DNA from: UBA2705 sp963977105
GTDB lineage: Bacteria; Pseudomonadota; Alphaproteobacteria; Micavibrionales; Micavibrionaceae
Direction: 5' to 3'
Assembly (NCBI GenBank): GCA_963977105.1
Contig: CAXBNI010000004.1
Coordinates: 124,001-188,000 of the forward strand
Length of the DNA: 64,000 bases
The notes below the pieces were generated by a model. It did not search any database. It was not told the DNA's origin and worked only from the letters and a program-made list of their open reading frames with translations. The translations under genes were made by a program, and so were the position numbers. Shown in pieces: positions 1-8,885 of this stretch (its first letter is position 1; each line of letters starts with the position of its first letter).

Positions 1-75
1 AGCGGCGGTGACGAAGAGGGCTTTATGATACTGGTCGAAGAGGCCACACAAGGCCTGTTTCCACCACAGCCATAA
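1..75 (+). CDS. C-terminal tail of a truncated gene, unknown product
   Basis: The first 75 bases read as one open frame of 24 codons ending in TAA, and the gene begins outside the window. The visible residues end in GLFPPQP. A clear hairpin terminator follows, which supports a real gene end here. The fragment is too short to assign a family. Confidence 0.5.
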   Translation, partial: SGGDEEGFMILVEEATQGLFPPQP

Positions 76-102
76 TCTTCCTATATATAAAGTATGATTT
101 AT

Positions 103-136
103 AGCACGCCTTGATTATATAAGGCGTGCTTTTTAT
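103..136 (+). terminator. Rho-independent terminator
   Basis: A perfect 10-bp stem (AGCACGCCTT / AAGGCGTGCT) with an 8-nt loop is followed by a T-rich run. It lies just after the truncated gene at the left edge. Confidence 0.85.
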
Positions 137-306
137 TATCTGCGCCACACACATCCAAATGATAAAAAAGTTTTTTCAATTAAATTGTTTTTTTATCGCG
201 CTCTTAAGATGTTGATAACTTTTATGCTCTAAAACTTAACTCAAGGAAGAAAACCGCATCGGGGATTAAACCTCTGGGGTTAAAAAAAAGATTAGGGTTT
301 AAAACA

Positions 307-939
307 ATGAGACAAATAAAAGCAGTTGAAAGATTAAGTGACCAACAGACAGCTTTGCTTATGGCAAAATTAACTGTCCCCGTTGCGGTATCAGAAGTCC
401 TTATAGAAGGCCGTAAGCTTGAAGAAGACGAGCTGCTTGCCCTGCACCAGATTTTAAGTGAGATGGAACCAGACACTGCTTTTCTTGCCATGGCGGCAAG
501 CATTGCAGAGCTCGGTTGTTTCGCAGGCATTCGTAAAACGCCTTTGATGGGTACATTAACGCTGCAAGCGCGCCAATACGTTAGCGAATATGGGCCACTT
601 TGGCTTGAAAATGCACAAAGCACGACCCATGTGATGGATCAGCACAATGTTTATGACTTGCTATCGACCTTGCCTGAAGATTTAGAAGCGCTGAATGAAA
701 TGATTGTCATTGTTTTATCATCATCAGCCGTAGACAACACAACAAAACAGATTTTACGCGTTTTCCAAATTCAATCTAATGCGCATAAGCTTATCGGCGA
801 AGCGCTGCTAGAAGAATTTGATACGCTAAATGCCGCGCAAGACGCTTTGCCTAGCTTTGATGAGATTGAAGAGGCTTATAAAGCAAACACACAAAACATA
901 AATGAAACGAACGTCATTACGTTCCCAGCGCGCCATTAA
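307..939 (+). CDS. Hypothetical protein, 210 aa
   Basis: The function is not recognised. The protein is soluble, acidic and probably mostly helical, with no signal peptide, membrane segment or cysteine motif that I can see. It ends in a short basic tail (VITFPARH). It stands alone between two terminators, so it is likely a single-gene unit. The ATG at 307 has only a weak Shine-Dalgarno-like stretch (AGGG) about 8 nt upstream. A TTAA-N7-ATAA sequence about 100 nt upstream resembles a CtrA box with one mismatch and could be chance. The long frame and good flanking signals support a real gene. Confidence 0.75.
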   Translation: MRQIKAVERLSDQQTALLMAKLTVPVAVSEVLIEGRKLEEDELLALHQILSEMEPDTAFLAMAASIAELGCFAGIRKTPLMGTLTLQARQYVSEYGPLWLENAQSTTHVMDQHNVYDLLSTLPEDLEALNEMIVIVLSSSAVDNTTKQILRVFQIQSNAHKLIGEALLEEFDTLNAAQDALPSFDEIEEAYKANTQNINETNVITFPARH

Positions 940-1005
940 CAACCAGATTCATTTTAGGTATGAAAGAGTTCTCTTCGTATCTATATGCATACTCCCTGAA
1001 ACTTT

Positions 1006-1043
1006 AAGCCCTTGAGAAGATCTCTTCTTAAGGGTTCTTTTTT
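1006..1043 (+). terminator. Rho-independent terminator
   Basis: The inverted repeat CCCTTGAGAAGA / TCTTCTTAAGGG is followed by CTTTTTT. It ends the hypothetical gene at 307-939. The next gene runs on the opposite strand. Confidence 0.75.
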
Positions 1044-1078
1044 GGTCAGGTTTTTGCCTAAAGATTAAATCCGCGTCT

Positions 1079-1834
1079 CTATCTTCGCTTCACAGCTTCA
1101 GTGTCTTTAACTTCTTCGACTTCCATCTGCCAGCTTTCAACCAAAGCGCCATCAAGGCCCTTTTCCGTTGGGACGCGGGTAACGCGCATTTTCACACGCA
1201 TAATAATCGTGTGTTCACTGGCGTTTTTGCGCGCGCGCTTACCTGTATAGCGAAAAGTAATTGTCACGGGAAAATCAAAGACCCAACGATACACCCCTTC
1301 AAACTTACCTTTGTTTTGCACGAGCGGCATTTCTTCGAACATCGCGACGCTAACGAGGCCGCTTTGCTTCATCGCGCGGACAATTTCAGATTGATTAATT
1401 TGCTGAATATACTGTTTCAAAGCTGGGCGCGTAAAAACGCTTTGGTATTTATTAATATGTGCTTGCGCTTCACGGTAATCAAAACTCAGCACGTTGGTGA
1501 CAACGGCCATTGCCCATTCTGACATTTGCGCATCCGTGCGGTGCGCCTTAGATAGGATATTGCCGTCTGTCGTGCCCGTTAACTCTTTATCGTATAAAAA
1601 CATCAACGAATCTTTTTTGCTATTCGTCGTCTGCCCATCTGTGGCAAAGGGAGCTTCTAATGTTTCGTGCGGCTTTAAGCGGCCATCATCGTTTTTGAAA
1701 AACAGGGCTTTGACCTTATCGGTAAATGAAGGGTTTTGCTGCTGTGCGTGAGCCACGTCAATATGCGCCAAGGCAAAACTTGAAACGCAGCAACACATTA
1801 GAGCCATTTTTTTTATTGATTTACGCATTTTCAT
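1079..1834 (-). CDS. DotI/IcmL-like secreted protein
   Basis: The protein of about 251 aa has a Sec signal peptide (basic start, hydrophobic core, cleavage near AHAQ) and a C-terminal domain resembling DotI/IcmL of type IVB secretion. The visible family-like pattern runs from W-x-M-A-V-V-T-N-V-L-S-F-D-Y through a helix with QSGLV to a beta-rich end with repeated R-V-x-R-V strands. In Dot/Icm systems IcmL is anchored by an N-terminal transmembrane helix. Here a cleavable signal replaces it, and no other dot/icm gene is present. The chosen ATG at 1834 lies just after COQ9 and has an AAAGAA motif 7 nt upstream. Longer upstream starts would overlap COQ9. The assignment rests on recognised pattern, not a search. 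It probably shares the COQ9 transcript (about 19 nt gap). Confidence 0.65.
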   Translation of the reverse strand: MKMRKSIKKMALMCCCVSSFALAHIDVAHAQQQNPSFTDKVKALFFKNDDGRLKPHETLEAPFATDGQTTNSKKDSLMFLYDKELTGTTDGNILSKAHRTDAQMSEWAMAVVTNVLSFDYREAQAHINKYQSVFTRPALKQYIQQINQSEIVRAMKQSGLVSVAMFEEMPLVQNKGKFEGVYRWVFDFPVTITFRYTGKRARKNASEHTIIMRVKMRVTRVPTEKGLDGALVESWQMEVEEVKDTEAVKRR

Positions 1835-1853
1835 TCCCATTTTCTTTATGTCT

Positions 1854-2489
1854 TTAAACGGCTTGTTGCTCGTCATTTTGTTTCTTTTTGCATTTCGGGG
1901 TTTTAAAGCCCTTAAACTTACCCATGACCTTGCCAATTTGCATGATATTTTCGATACGTGCATCGAGGTGCTTGTTCGTTTTTTCATGATCCGCGCTGTC
2001 ATCTTGCAGCCATGTCAGTGTTGTTGAGGCCAATATTGCTGACAGTAAGCCGCGCTTGGTATAACGGTTATAATCGGTAGACGTATCACCCGCCCAAAGC
2101 CAAATACGGTCTGCGCTATGCCAAAGCCCTTTTCCTGCTTTGAGGCCGCGATGAGGCATGCTCCAATATTTCATTGCGCCCGTGACCGCTTCTTTATGTG
2201 GCTCTAAGACCTCAAGCCGTGTCAACACGCCGCGACGAATACGGTCGCGCACTCGCATATCTTCAATATTTGTACTTTCTAGGGCGCGTAGCATTTGGCG
2301 GTCTGCCCAGTCTGAAAAATGTTCAATAACGCTCGCGACCCCATTAGGAAAGGCGGCTTTATAGACTTCTTTTTCATGACCAATTTTATCCAAAGCGCGA
2401 TATATCGTAATATCCTGCCAGCCATCAAACACAATATCTGGCAAAGCGGCTTCTAAAATTTGGTCTTTCATTTGGCAAGTTGCGTTCAT
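1854..2489 (-). CDS. COQ9 family ubiquinone biosynthesis protein
   Basis: This 211-aa protein carries the COQ9 hallmarks. A TetR-like helical N-terminus (QILEAALPDIVFDGW) is followed by the conserved region around the paired tryptophans in HSADRIWLWAGDTSTDYNRYTKRG. COQ9 binds lipid and presents quinone intermediates to the COQ7 hydroxylase in ubiquinone synthesis. The ATG at 2489 is chosen because AGGAG lies 8 nt upstream, while a longer frame start has no such site. A lysine-rich tail ends the protein. The gene is divergent from a COQ8/UbiB-type kinase, a functionally matching neighbour. Confidence 0.88.
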   Translation of the reverse strand: MNATCQMKDQILEAALPDIVFDGWQDITIYRALDKIGHEKEVYKAAFPNGVASVIEHFSDWADRQMLRALESTNIEDMRVRDRIRRGVLTRLEVLEPHKEAVTGAMKYWSMPHRGLKAGKGLWHSADRIWLWAGDTSTDYNRYTKRGLLSAILASTTLTWLQDDSADHEKTNKHLDARIENIMQIGKVMGKFKGFKTPKCKKKQNDEQQAV

Positions 2490-2629
2490 ATGTCGTACTC
2501 CTGATATATAGTTTAGCACAAAGAAGCAAAAATCAGGAAGCGCGAACTCTGTCTTTTCTCAAGCTTTCCTCTTTACCTTTTGCCAGTTACGTATATTTTA
2601 AACCCTAAATATAGAGGTAAGGCTTTGTC

Positions 2630-3988
2630 ATGAGCGAAAATAACGAAAATAAATCTAGCTTTGGTAAGCGCAGCCTGCGTTATGGCCGCGTTTCAACGAC
2701 GATGGCAGGCCTTGCCACGCGCCTTGCTGCTGATAAGTTTCTCGGTTTAAAAATCAACCAAGAACAACACGCGCAGCAGCTCACTATGGCGCTGGGGAAC
2801 TTAAAAGGCCCCTTAATGAAAGTTGGTCAAATTCTTTCAACCATCCCCGAAGCTTTGCCACCCGAATATGCGCAGGCTTTTCAAAGCTTGCAATCCGAAG
2901 CGCCGTCTATGGGCTGGCCGTTTGTCAAACGGCGGATGAAAACGGAGCTTGGCACATCATGGCAGGATAAATTCATCGATTTTGAACATGAAGCCGCGGC
3001 AGCAGCATCACTTGGGCAAGTCCACCGCGCGACATTACATGATGGGCGCAAAGTTGCCTGTAAACTACAATACCCTGATATGCACAGCGCGATTGATGCC
3101 GATTTAAAACAGCTGAAAATGATTTTCTCAATTTATGAGCGCTACGATAAAGCGATTTCAACCAAGCATGTGCATAGCGAACTAGCCGAGCGCCTGTTTG
3201 AAGAACTTGATTATGAATTAGAAGCCCTGCACATGAAACTTTATGGTTACATGCTGCGCGGTGAAGACAACGTGCACATCCCTGAAGTCGTTGAATCCCA
3301 TTCAACAGACCGCCTGCTGACCGCTACATGGCAGGATGGCAGCAATATTATGAACTATGTTGACGCCGATGTTGAAGTGCGTAATCAGATTGCCCTTAAT
3401 ATGTTTAAGGCATGGTATGTGCCGCTGTATCATTACGGCATTATTCATGGCGACCCGCATTTGGGTAATTACACCATCCGCGAAGACCATAGCGTTAATT
3501 TGATGGATTTCGGCTGCGTACGTATTTTCCCGCCGCGCTTTGTTAAAGGTTCAGTCGATTTATATCACGCGCTGATGAATAACGACACTGAACTGGCTGT
3601 CCATGCCTTTGAAAGCTGGGGTTTTCATGACTTAAGCAAAGAGCATATTGAAACATTGAGCATCTGGGCAGGGTTCCTTTATGGTCCATTAATGGATGAT
3701 AAAATCCGCCCAATTGGCGAAGTCACCAATGGCGTTTACGGGCGCGAGACCGCAGAAAAAGTGCATCAAAAATTGCGCGAACTTGGCGGCATCACCATAC
3801 CGCGTGAATTTGTCTTTATGGATCGCGCCGCTCTAGGGCTTGGTTCAGTATTCCTGCACTTAAAAGCAGAGATCAACTGGTACCAAATTTTCAACACGAT
3901 GATTGATGGCTTTAGCGATACAAAACTACAAGCCAATCAAGATGAAGCCCTAGGCCGTTTCGCGATCGATAATAAATATGTGGCTTAA
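2630..3988 (+). CDS. ABC1/UbiB (COQ8-type) atypical kinase
   Basis: This 452-aa protein belongs to the ABC1/ADCK/UbiB family needed for ubiquinone biosynthesis. Visible motifs in order are KVGQ at about 64-67 (the family KxGQ motif), the Ala-rich nucleotide loop AAAASLGQVH at 123-132, the ATP lysine K145 in VACKLQYPD, the catalytic-type HGDPHLGN at 273-280, and DFG at 293-295. The alanine-rich loop in place of a glycine loop is typical of the family and favours ATPase over protein-kinase activity. No C-terminal membrane helix is evident, which fits soluble COQ8-like members better than E. coli UbiB. Its divergent neighbour is COQ9, a partner in the eukaryotic complex Q. Confidence 0.9.
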   Translation: MSENNENKSSFGKRSLRYGRVSTTMAGLATRLAADKFLGLKINQEQHAQQLTMALGNLKGPLMKVGQILSTIPEALPPEYAQAFQSLQSEAPSMGWPFVKRRMKTELGTSWQDKFIDFEHEAAAAASLGQVHRATLHDGRKVACKLQYPDMHSAIDADLKQLKMIFSIYERYDKAISTKHVHSELAERLFEELDYELEALHMKLYGYMLRGEDNVHIPEVVESHSTDRLLTATWQDGSNIMNYVDADVEVRNQIALNMFKAWYVPLYHYGIIHGDPHLGNYTIREDHSVNLMDFGCVRIFPPRFVKGSVDLYHALMNNDTELAVHAFESWGFHDLSKEHIETLSIWAGFLYGPLMDDKIRPIGEVTNGVYGRETAEKVHQKLRELGGITIPREFVFMDRAALGLGSVFLHLKAEINWYQIFNTMIDGFSDTKLQANQDEALGRFAIDNKYVA

Positions 3989-4000
3989 TTTAAATTTTCA

Positions 4001-5173
4001 TTACAAATCTTGGCGTGGCAGTAATGCCCATAATTTGCCTTTGGACTTCATTGGCCCTGCGTATTTTTCGGCCCTTTCGCCATAACCCCAAAACACATCG
4101 CCGCGCACGGGGCCGCGAATAGCGCCGCCTGTGTCTTGGCCGATCATTAATTGGCGCATAGCGGGGCGACCTTGTTCAGGGTGCTCAGCATCTAACCATA
4201 GCGGCAAGCCGTAAGGGTAATAAGTGTGGTCAATGGCGAGTGAGCGCTCCGTCGTCAGGACAACGCTCTCACCGCCAATCGCGCCATCGCGGTCTAAATT
4301 TGTAAAAAAGACATAGGATGGGTTTTTATTCAGCAGGCTATCGCGCTTTTCTGGGTTGTCTTCTAACCATTTGCGGATTGCCTGCATCGACATGTCTTCG
4401 CGCAGTACTTCCCCGTCTTCGATTAAAAACTTACCAATGGCGTTATACGGATGGCCATTTTGCCCTGCATAACCAATGAAGCGGTGCGATCCATCAACCA
4501 TATTAACGCGGCCTGAACCTTGAATATGGAGGAAAAACACATCAACAGGGTCATTTGCCCATAACAGCACTTCAACATCGAGGCCTTCATTTTCAATCTG
4601 CGCGCGGTCGGCATAAGGGTAAAGGCGGCCATTTTTCACTGTACCAGCAATGCGGCGGCCTTTTAAATCTTTACGGAATGCGCCGAGGTCAACCATCACC
4701 AAATCATCTGGCTTAGCATAGATAGGGTATTTATAGCTTTCGGTTTTTACATTTGAACCGCTCAGCGATGTCACGTAATAGCCTGTAAACAAGCCGTCTT
4801 CATTGTCACCAGCTTTAACGCTATGTGCTGTAAAATATGTTTCAAAAAACAGCCGTGCGTCTTGGTCATCAGTAATTTGTGCGCTTTGCATTGCTGCGCA
4901 AATGGCGCGCCATTGATCCCACGATCCAAAGCGCGGATCTTCACGGTCAAAATCGCCTTGTTTTTTCGATTTGGCGATCCGCGCGCATGAGTTTTCAAAG
5001 GCGTGATAGGCTTTTTTATGGTGGTCAGCCTCCCAGCCTTCTAAATCAGTAAAGGCAATGGGCTGCATTGATAAATCTGGGCGCATGGTGGCTTTCTCCT
5101 CTGTTTTATCATCACAGGCGGCGAAGATAAGCGTGGATGAGAGTGTCAATAAGGTGAGTAGGCATTTACGCAT
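4001..5173 (-). CDS. mltA: Membrane-bound lytic murein transglycosylase A
   Basis: This lipoprotein of about 390 aa cleaves the glycan strands of peptidoglycan to 1,6-anhydromuramyl products. A short signal peptide ends in a lipobox (IFAAC), so it should be anchored in the outer membrane. The MltA barrel follows with GLFTGYY and FLHIQGSGR. The C-terminal 3D domain carries GQDTGGAIRG and the catalytic-region aspartate in GDVFWGYG. The ATG at 5173 is chosen because AAAGAAG sits about 9 nt upstream and the signal peptide then begins normally. The gene follows the Tim44-like gene on the same strand, an arrangement common in Alphaproteobacteria, but a terminator separates the two. Confidence 0.93.
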   Translation of the reverse strand: MRKCLLTLLTLSSTLIFAACDDKTEEKATMRPDLSMQPIAFTDLEGWEADHHKKAYHAFENSCARIAKSKKQGDFDREDPRFGSWDQWRAICAAMQSAQITDDQDARLFFETYFTAHSVKAGDNEDGLFTGYYVTSLSGSNVKTESYKYPIYAKPDDLVMVDLGAFRKDLKGRRIAGTVKNGRLYPYADRAQIENEGLDVEVLLWANDPVDVFFLHIQGSGRVNMVDGSHRFIGYAGQNGHPYNAIGKFLIEDGEVLREDMSMQAIRKWLEDNPEKRDSLLNKNPSYVFFTNLDRDGAIGGESVVLTTERSLAIDHTYYPYGLPLWLDAEHPEQGRPAMRQLMIGQDTGGAIRGPVRGDVFWGYGERAEKYAGPMKSKGKLWALLPRQDL

Positions 5174-5265
5174 GATCATGTGCTTCTTTGAGCTCTCTGT
5201 ATGGCCGCAAAGACGCGGCATGAATTATCAGCCGACAGTATAAGGAAAACAAAAGGGCGGCGCTA

Positions 5266-5300
5266 TAAAAATACCCGCCAAAGTGAAGCGGGTATTTTAA
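5266..5300 (-). terminator. Rho-independent terminator after the Tim44-like gene
   Basis: An 11-bp perfect stem (AAAATACCCGC / GCGGGTATTTT) has a 9-nt loop, with a T-rich run on the minus strand. It lies between the Tim44-like gene and mltA, so mltA probably needs its own promoter or read-through. Confidence 0.8.
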
Positions 5301-5326
5301 AATTAATGTTGGTGGCGATCTGCGCC

Positions 5327-6028
5327 TTATTCTGATGTTTCAGGAATTGGCGTTTTATGGTCTTCGACCTCGTCATCGCGGGTTTCATAAACCAGCCATG
5401 TTGGCTCTTTCGCTTTAATTTTGCGGCCAAAGACCCAGACATCAACCATTTCGGTAATGCGCTCAGGGTCGCCAGAAAGGATTTTATCATCCTTATCGCG
5501 GATCACGCATGTTTCATCTGCCGTGAAGCGGATGGAGACATAAGCTATGCCGTCTTTCTTTTTGACTTCGACAATATCAGCCTTGCGCACAGCGTGTATT
5601 TCGGTTTCGACCGTTTCTTTGCTTTTTTCACGCTCATTAATCGCTTGTTCAAACGATTTGTAAACGCTTGGCGTAAGCAGCATTTCTAGTGTTTCTTTTT
5701 CGCCTTTAGCAAAGGATTCAACAACCATGATAAATGCGTCTTTGGCGTTTTCAATGAATTTCAACGGCTCAAAATCACGCATGGATTTTGATAAATCCTC
5801 TATGCCTGTAATTACATCGCTTGATAAGTCGAGCTTTTTCAAAGCTTCGTTTTCTTGCGCGACAAAAGGCTGACCATCTAGGCCAACAATATTTTTCGGC
5901 TTTTGCGTGGCATCCGTATAAGGATTAGGGCGCTGCTGTTCGTCGCTATTGCGCGTACCCAAAATATTACGTAGCCAAATCACCAATACGGCAGCAATAA
6001 TAGCATAAATTAAAATATCAGTTTGCAC
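5327..6028 (-). CDS. Tim44/TimA family adaptor protein
   Basis: This 233-aa protein has one N-terminal transmembrane helix (about residues 5-20), a variable charged linker and a C-terminal Tim44-like domain (from about residue 90). It belongs to the alphaproteobacterial TimA family, relatives of the mitochondrial import motor subunit. The bacterial role is unclear and is thought to be inner-membrane associated. The start is GTG at 6028, with AGGA 9 nt upstream. Proximity to mltA and secB matches the conserved class gene cluster, although secB here is on the other strand with a small membrane-protein gene between. Confidence 0.88.
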   Translation of the reverse strand: MQTDILIYAIIAAVLVIWLRNILGTRNSDEQQRPNPYTDATQKPKNIVGLDGQPFVAQENEALKKLDLSSDVITGIEDLSKSMRDFEPLKFIENAKDAFIMVVESFAKGEKETLEMLLTPSVYKSFEQAINEREKSKETVETEIHAVRKADIVEVKKKDGIAYVSIRFTADETCVIRDKDDKILSGDPERITEMVDVWVFGRKIKAKEPTWLVYETRDDEVEDHKTPIPETSE

Positions 6029-6189
6029 AGCTTTAGATCCTCATCATGAATAATTTGTGATTTCACTTATATAGTATAGTCCGTTCTACAACAAAACCCA
6101 AGATTTGATTACCGACAAAGGCCATAAAATGGTCCGATTTATGTTATAATAGAGCTATAAGCTTCATTTATTAAGAATAGGAGAAAACC

Positions 6190-6402
6190 ATGCGTGTATT
6201 TTCCCTTGCTCATAAACAAAATATTGGTGAACTTGACCGCGGCGTACGCAGCTTGCTCGCTTTGGCGAATATAGCATTGATTTTTGCGCCATTTATCTCT
6301 GGCGTAGCGCTGCTTACCCTCATTATCACCGCTGTATATTTATCTTATAGCGCCTATAGTGGGTATTGCTTTATCTATGATGTTTGCGGCCTGCATAGCT
6401 AA
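6190..6402 (+). CDS. DUF2892 (YgaP-type) small membrane protein
   Basis: This 70-aa protein has the DUF2892 signature, NIGELDRGVRSLLAL, followed by two hydrophobic helices and a cysteine-containing tail (YCFIYDVCG). In other bacteria this domain occurs alone or fused to rhodanese, and its function is unknown. The start is supported by AGGAG 6 nt upstream. It is inserted between the divergent Tim44-like gene and secB. Confidence 0.8.
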   Translation: MRVFSLAHKQNIGELDRGVRSLLALANIALIFAPFISGVALLTLIITAVYLSYSAYSGYCFIYDVCGLHS

Positions 6403-6486
6403 GAAAACGGCAGGTCTTGAGTTTGTTGCGCTCTCGTGCTAAATACAATGTCTTATTACCAATAGCAAATATGAGCGATAGAAAAC

Positions 6487-6963
6487 ATGTCAGATTCAAC
6501 ACAACAAACTACAGAACGTAACACGCCTGTTATGATCCACACGCAATATATCAAGGATATGTCCTTTGAAAATCCATTAGCGCCAAACAGCTTGCGCGCA
6601 GGTAAAACTTCACCTGAGATGGATATTGATATCAGTATGGAATCAAACCCCATTGAAGACAAAGAGATTAAAAACTTATTTGAAGTTGTTTTGAATTTAT
6701 CAGCAACTGCAAAGCACGGCGAAGAAGTTGCTTTTATTGCTGAAATTTCTTACGGCGTGACCGTATCTTTGGGGGATTTACCTGAAGACCAGCATCACCC
6801 ATTTTTGTTAATCGAAGTGCCGCGTCAAGCGTTCCCATTTGCCCGTCAAATTCTGGGCACAATCACACAGCAGGGCGGCTACCCACCATTATTACTTAAC
6901 CCTGTTGATTTCCAAGCGATGTACATGCAGCGCTTTGCTAAAAAAGCAGAAGACGCCGCGTAG
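6487..6963 (+). CDS. secB: Protein-export chaperone SecB
   Basis: This 158-aa cytosolic tetrameric chaperone keeps preproteins unfolded and hands them to SecA. Family features visible are QYIKDMSFENPLAP near the start, the strand MDIDISM, the AEISYGVTV region, and the conserved end of the fold (LLIEVPRQAFPFARQIL, then GGYPPLLLNPVDF). The N-terminal 15 residues are variable, as usual. The ribosome binding site is weak. A strong terminator follows directly. Outer-membrane and secreted proteins encoded nearby would be clients. Confidence 0.96.
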   Translation: MSDSTQQTTERNTPVMIHTQYIKDMSFENPLAPNSLRAGKTSPEMDIDISMESNPIEDKEIKNLFEVVLNLSATAKHGEEVAFIAEISYGVTVSLGDLPEDQHHPFLLIEVPRQAFPFARQILGTITQQGGYPPLLLNPVDFQAMYMQRFAKKAEDAA

Positions 6964-6986
6964 TTTACGCGCAAACAAATAGATTG

Positions 6987-7018
6987 AAAAAGGCGCGGTG
7001 ATTGATCGCGCCTTTTTT
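6987..7018 (+). terminator. Terminator between secB and mnmE
   Basis: The stem GGCGCG / CGCGCC is extended by A-T pairs, has a 9-nt loop and a T6 run. It ends secB and touches the stop codon of convergent mnmE. The A-run on the other side allows it to act for mnmE too. Confidence 0.85.
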
Positions 7019-7019
7019 G

Positions 7020-8384
7020 TTATTTACCGATACAAAAATCATGAAAAATAACGTCGAGTAAGTCTTCGACATCAACGCGGCCGGTGATCCGCCCCAGCGC
7101 ACGCATGGCAAGGCGCATATCTTCAGCGGCGAGTTCGGGCAAGTCGATGTTCAGCGCACGGTCAATCGAAGATTCTGCCTCGATTAGCGCTTCGCGGTGG
7201 CGCGCGCGGGTGATGGTCGGTGCCTCGGTACGGCCAAATATTTTTTCTATACGCTCAGTCAGGCGTTTTAACAGACGGTCAATACCTTCCGCGCGCTTGA
7301 CGGAAATGCATATGGGTTGCTGGTCTGCAATTGACGGCACAACGCCGTCATATAAATCAATTTTATTGACGATGAACAAATCATCAGCGCTAGCAAGCTG
7401 CAGCGTGTTTAAGTCGAGATCAGGCATTTCTGTGCCATTAAACATCAACAGTTTGATATCAGCTTTGTGCGCACGTTCAATCGCGCGGCGAATACCTTCG
7501 CTTTCCACCATGTCGTGACCATCTGTATCGCTTGCATCCAACTGTTCGGGGCGCAAGCCTGCCGTATCCGCCAAAATAACCGGATAGCCGCCTAAATCTA
7601 AATGCGTTTCAATGATGTCGCGCGTTGTCCCCGCCATTTGCGAGACAATAGCAATGTCGCGCTGGGCGAGCGCATTAAGCAATGATGATTTTCCTGCATT
7701 AGGCGCGCCAACAATCACAACTTGTAAGCCTTCGCGCAGACGCTCACCACGGCGGTTATCATCAAGATGGTGTTTGATCTCAGCGGAAAGCGCGGCGAGT
7801 TTATCGCGCATTTTTGAAAAGGCGGTGTCTTCTAGCTCTTCATCTTCGGCGAAATCAATATCAGCCTCCATATAGGCCAGCATGTTTTTAAGGCGCTCTG
7901 CCCAGTCAATATAAACGGCGCTTAATTTGCCTTCTAACTGGGTCAGTGCTTGTTTATGCTGCGCGGCGGTTTCGGCGTGAATAAGGTCAGAGACGCCCTC
8001 GGCTTCGATAAGATCCATCTTATCATTCTGAAAAGCGCGGCGCGAAAATTCGCCCGGATCAGCCATACGGTGGCCTTCAATACGTGATAACATTTCAAGC
8101 ATCAAATTACGCACGGCAAGCCCGCCATGAATGTGATATTCAACTACGTCTTCGCCGGTAAAGCTTTCTGGGCCTTTAAACGCGATCACCATTGCTTGGT
8201 CAATCAGGCTTTGATCATCAAGATGATAAAGCCGGCGCAAATAGGTGCGGCGCGGTTTAAAATAATCCGCTGGTTTCCCCGTTAACTGAGCGAGGCCATC
8301 AAAAGCCTGCGCCCCAGAAGCACGGATCACAGCAACGCCGCTTGTCCCCGCTGGCGTAGAAAGCGCATAAATTGTTTGTTTCAC
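7020..8384 (-). CDS. mnmE: tRNA modification GTPase MnmE
   Basis: This 454-aa protein works with MnmG to form 5-carboxymethylaminomethyl-type groups on U34 of certain tRNAs. Domains in order are an N-terminal formyl-THF-binding domain (about 1-120), a helical domain, an inserted GTPase domain, and the C-terminal FCIGK whose cysteine is the family hallmark. The GTPase shows GAPNAGKS at 226-233, DTAG at 273-276 and NKID near 341. Length is standard. Its partner mnmG lies about 30 kb away across the putative origin, whereas the two are often close together in related genomes. Confidence 0.97.
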   Translation of the reverse strand: MKQTIYALSTPAGTSGVAVIRASGAQAFDGLAQLTGKPADYFKPRRTYLRRLYHLDDQSLIDQAMVIAFKGPESFTGEDVVEYHIHGGLAVRNLMLEMLSRIEGHRMADPGEFSRRAFQNDKMDLIEAEGVSDLIHAETAAQHKQALTQLEGKLSAVYIDWAERLKNMLAYMEADIDFAEDEELEDTAFSKMRDKLAALSAEIKHHLDDNRRGERLREGLQVVIVGAPNAGKSSLLNALAQRDIAIVSQMAGTTRDIIETHLDLGGYPVILADTAGLRPEQLDASDTDGHDMVESEGIRRAIERAHKADIKLLMFNGTEMPDLDLNTLQLASADDLFIVNKIDLYDGVVPSIADQQPICISVKRAEGIDRLLKRLTERIEKIFGRTEAPTITRARHREALIEAESSIDRALNIDLPELAAEDMRLAMRALGRITGRVDVEDLLDVIFHDFCIGK

Positions 8385-8453
8385 GAAAAAAATCCTGTTT
8401 CAAGGCACGTTAATAGCGAGTGTTATTTTAACAGATTTGTCATTTTACACAAT

Positions 8454-8720
8454 CTAGTCTTTATCATTACTATCGTCTTTTGCGCCGCCTGCCTGCATAC
8501 CCATTTGTGACCAGAAATTTTTCTGCATGTCACCAAAACCTTGCATTGTTGCGGGCATCCACGTGCGGATCAGTTCTTCAGCACTTACAGCGCGAATATT
8601 TTCTTCAAGGCGGTCTTGCAGCTGTTTCATCAGCTGTTCTTGCATGGGCTGCACATCAGGCAGACCTAAAAACTGGCGCGCTTCTTCAGGAGTGCATTCA
8701 ATATCAAATTTAACTTTCAT
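8454..8720 (-). CDS. DUF6489 family protein
   Basis: This 88-aa protein begins with MKVKFDIECTPEEARQFLGLPDVQ, typical of the small alphaproteobacterial DUF6489 family. The TPEEAR...LGLPD core is visible, followed by a helical middle and a W-containing segment (IRTWMP). The tail is acidic. The function is unknown. The ATG at 8720 is chosen because AAAGGAC lies 6 nt upstream. Longer frames starting further upstream lack a ribosome binding site. Association with mnmE is seen in other members of the class. Confidence 0.75.
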   Translation of the reverse strand: MKVKFDIECTPEEARQFLGLPDVQPMQEQLMKQLQDRLEENIRAVSAEELIRTWMPATMQGFGDMQKNFWSQMGMQAGGAKDDSNDKD

Positions 8721-8885
8721 GGCTTTGTCCTTTATATTCTTTAACTTTAGTTTTATCACATATTTGCATAGATTTCTCTTACAATTACCATCCATTATTT
8801 GTTTTTTTATGAAAAATACCTTGCCTGTTTTGTTATTTTATTATATTAATCACTTAATAATAATAATTATATGTAACAGGCTCTT

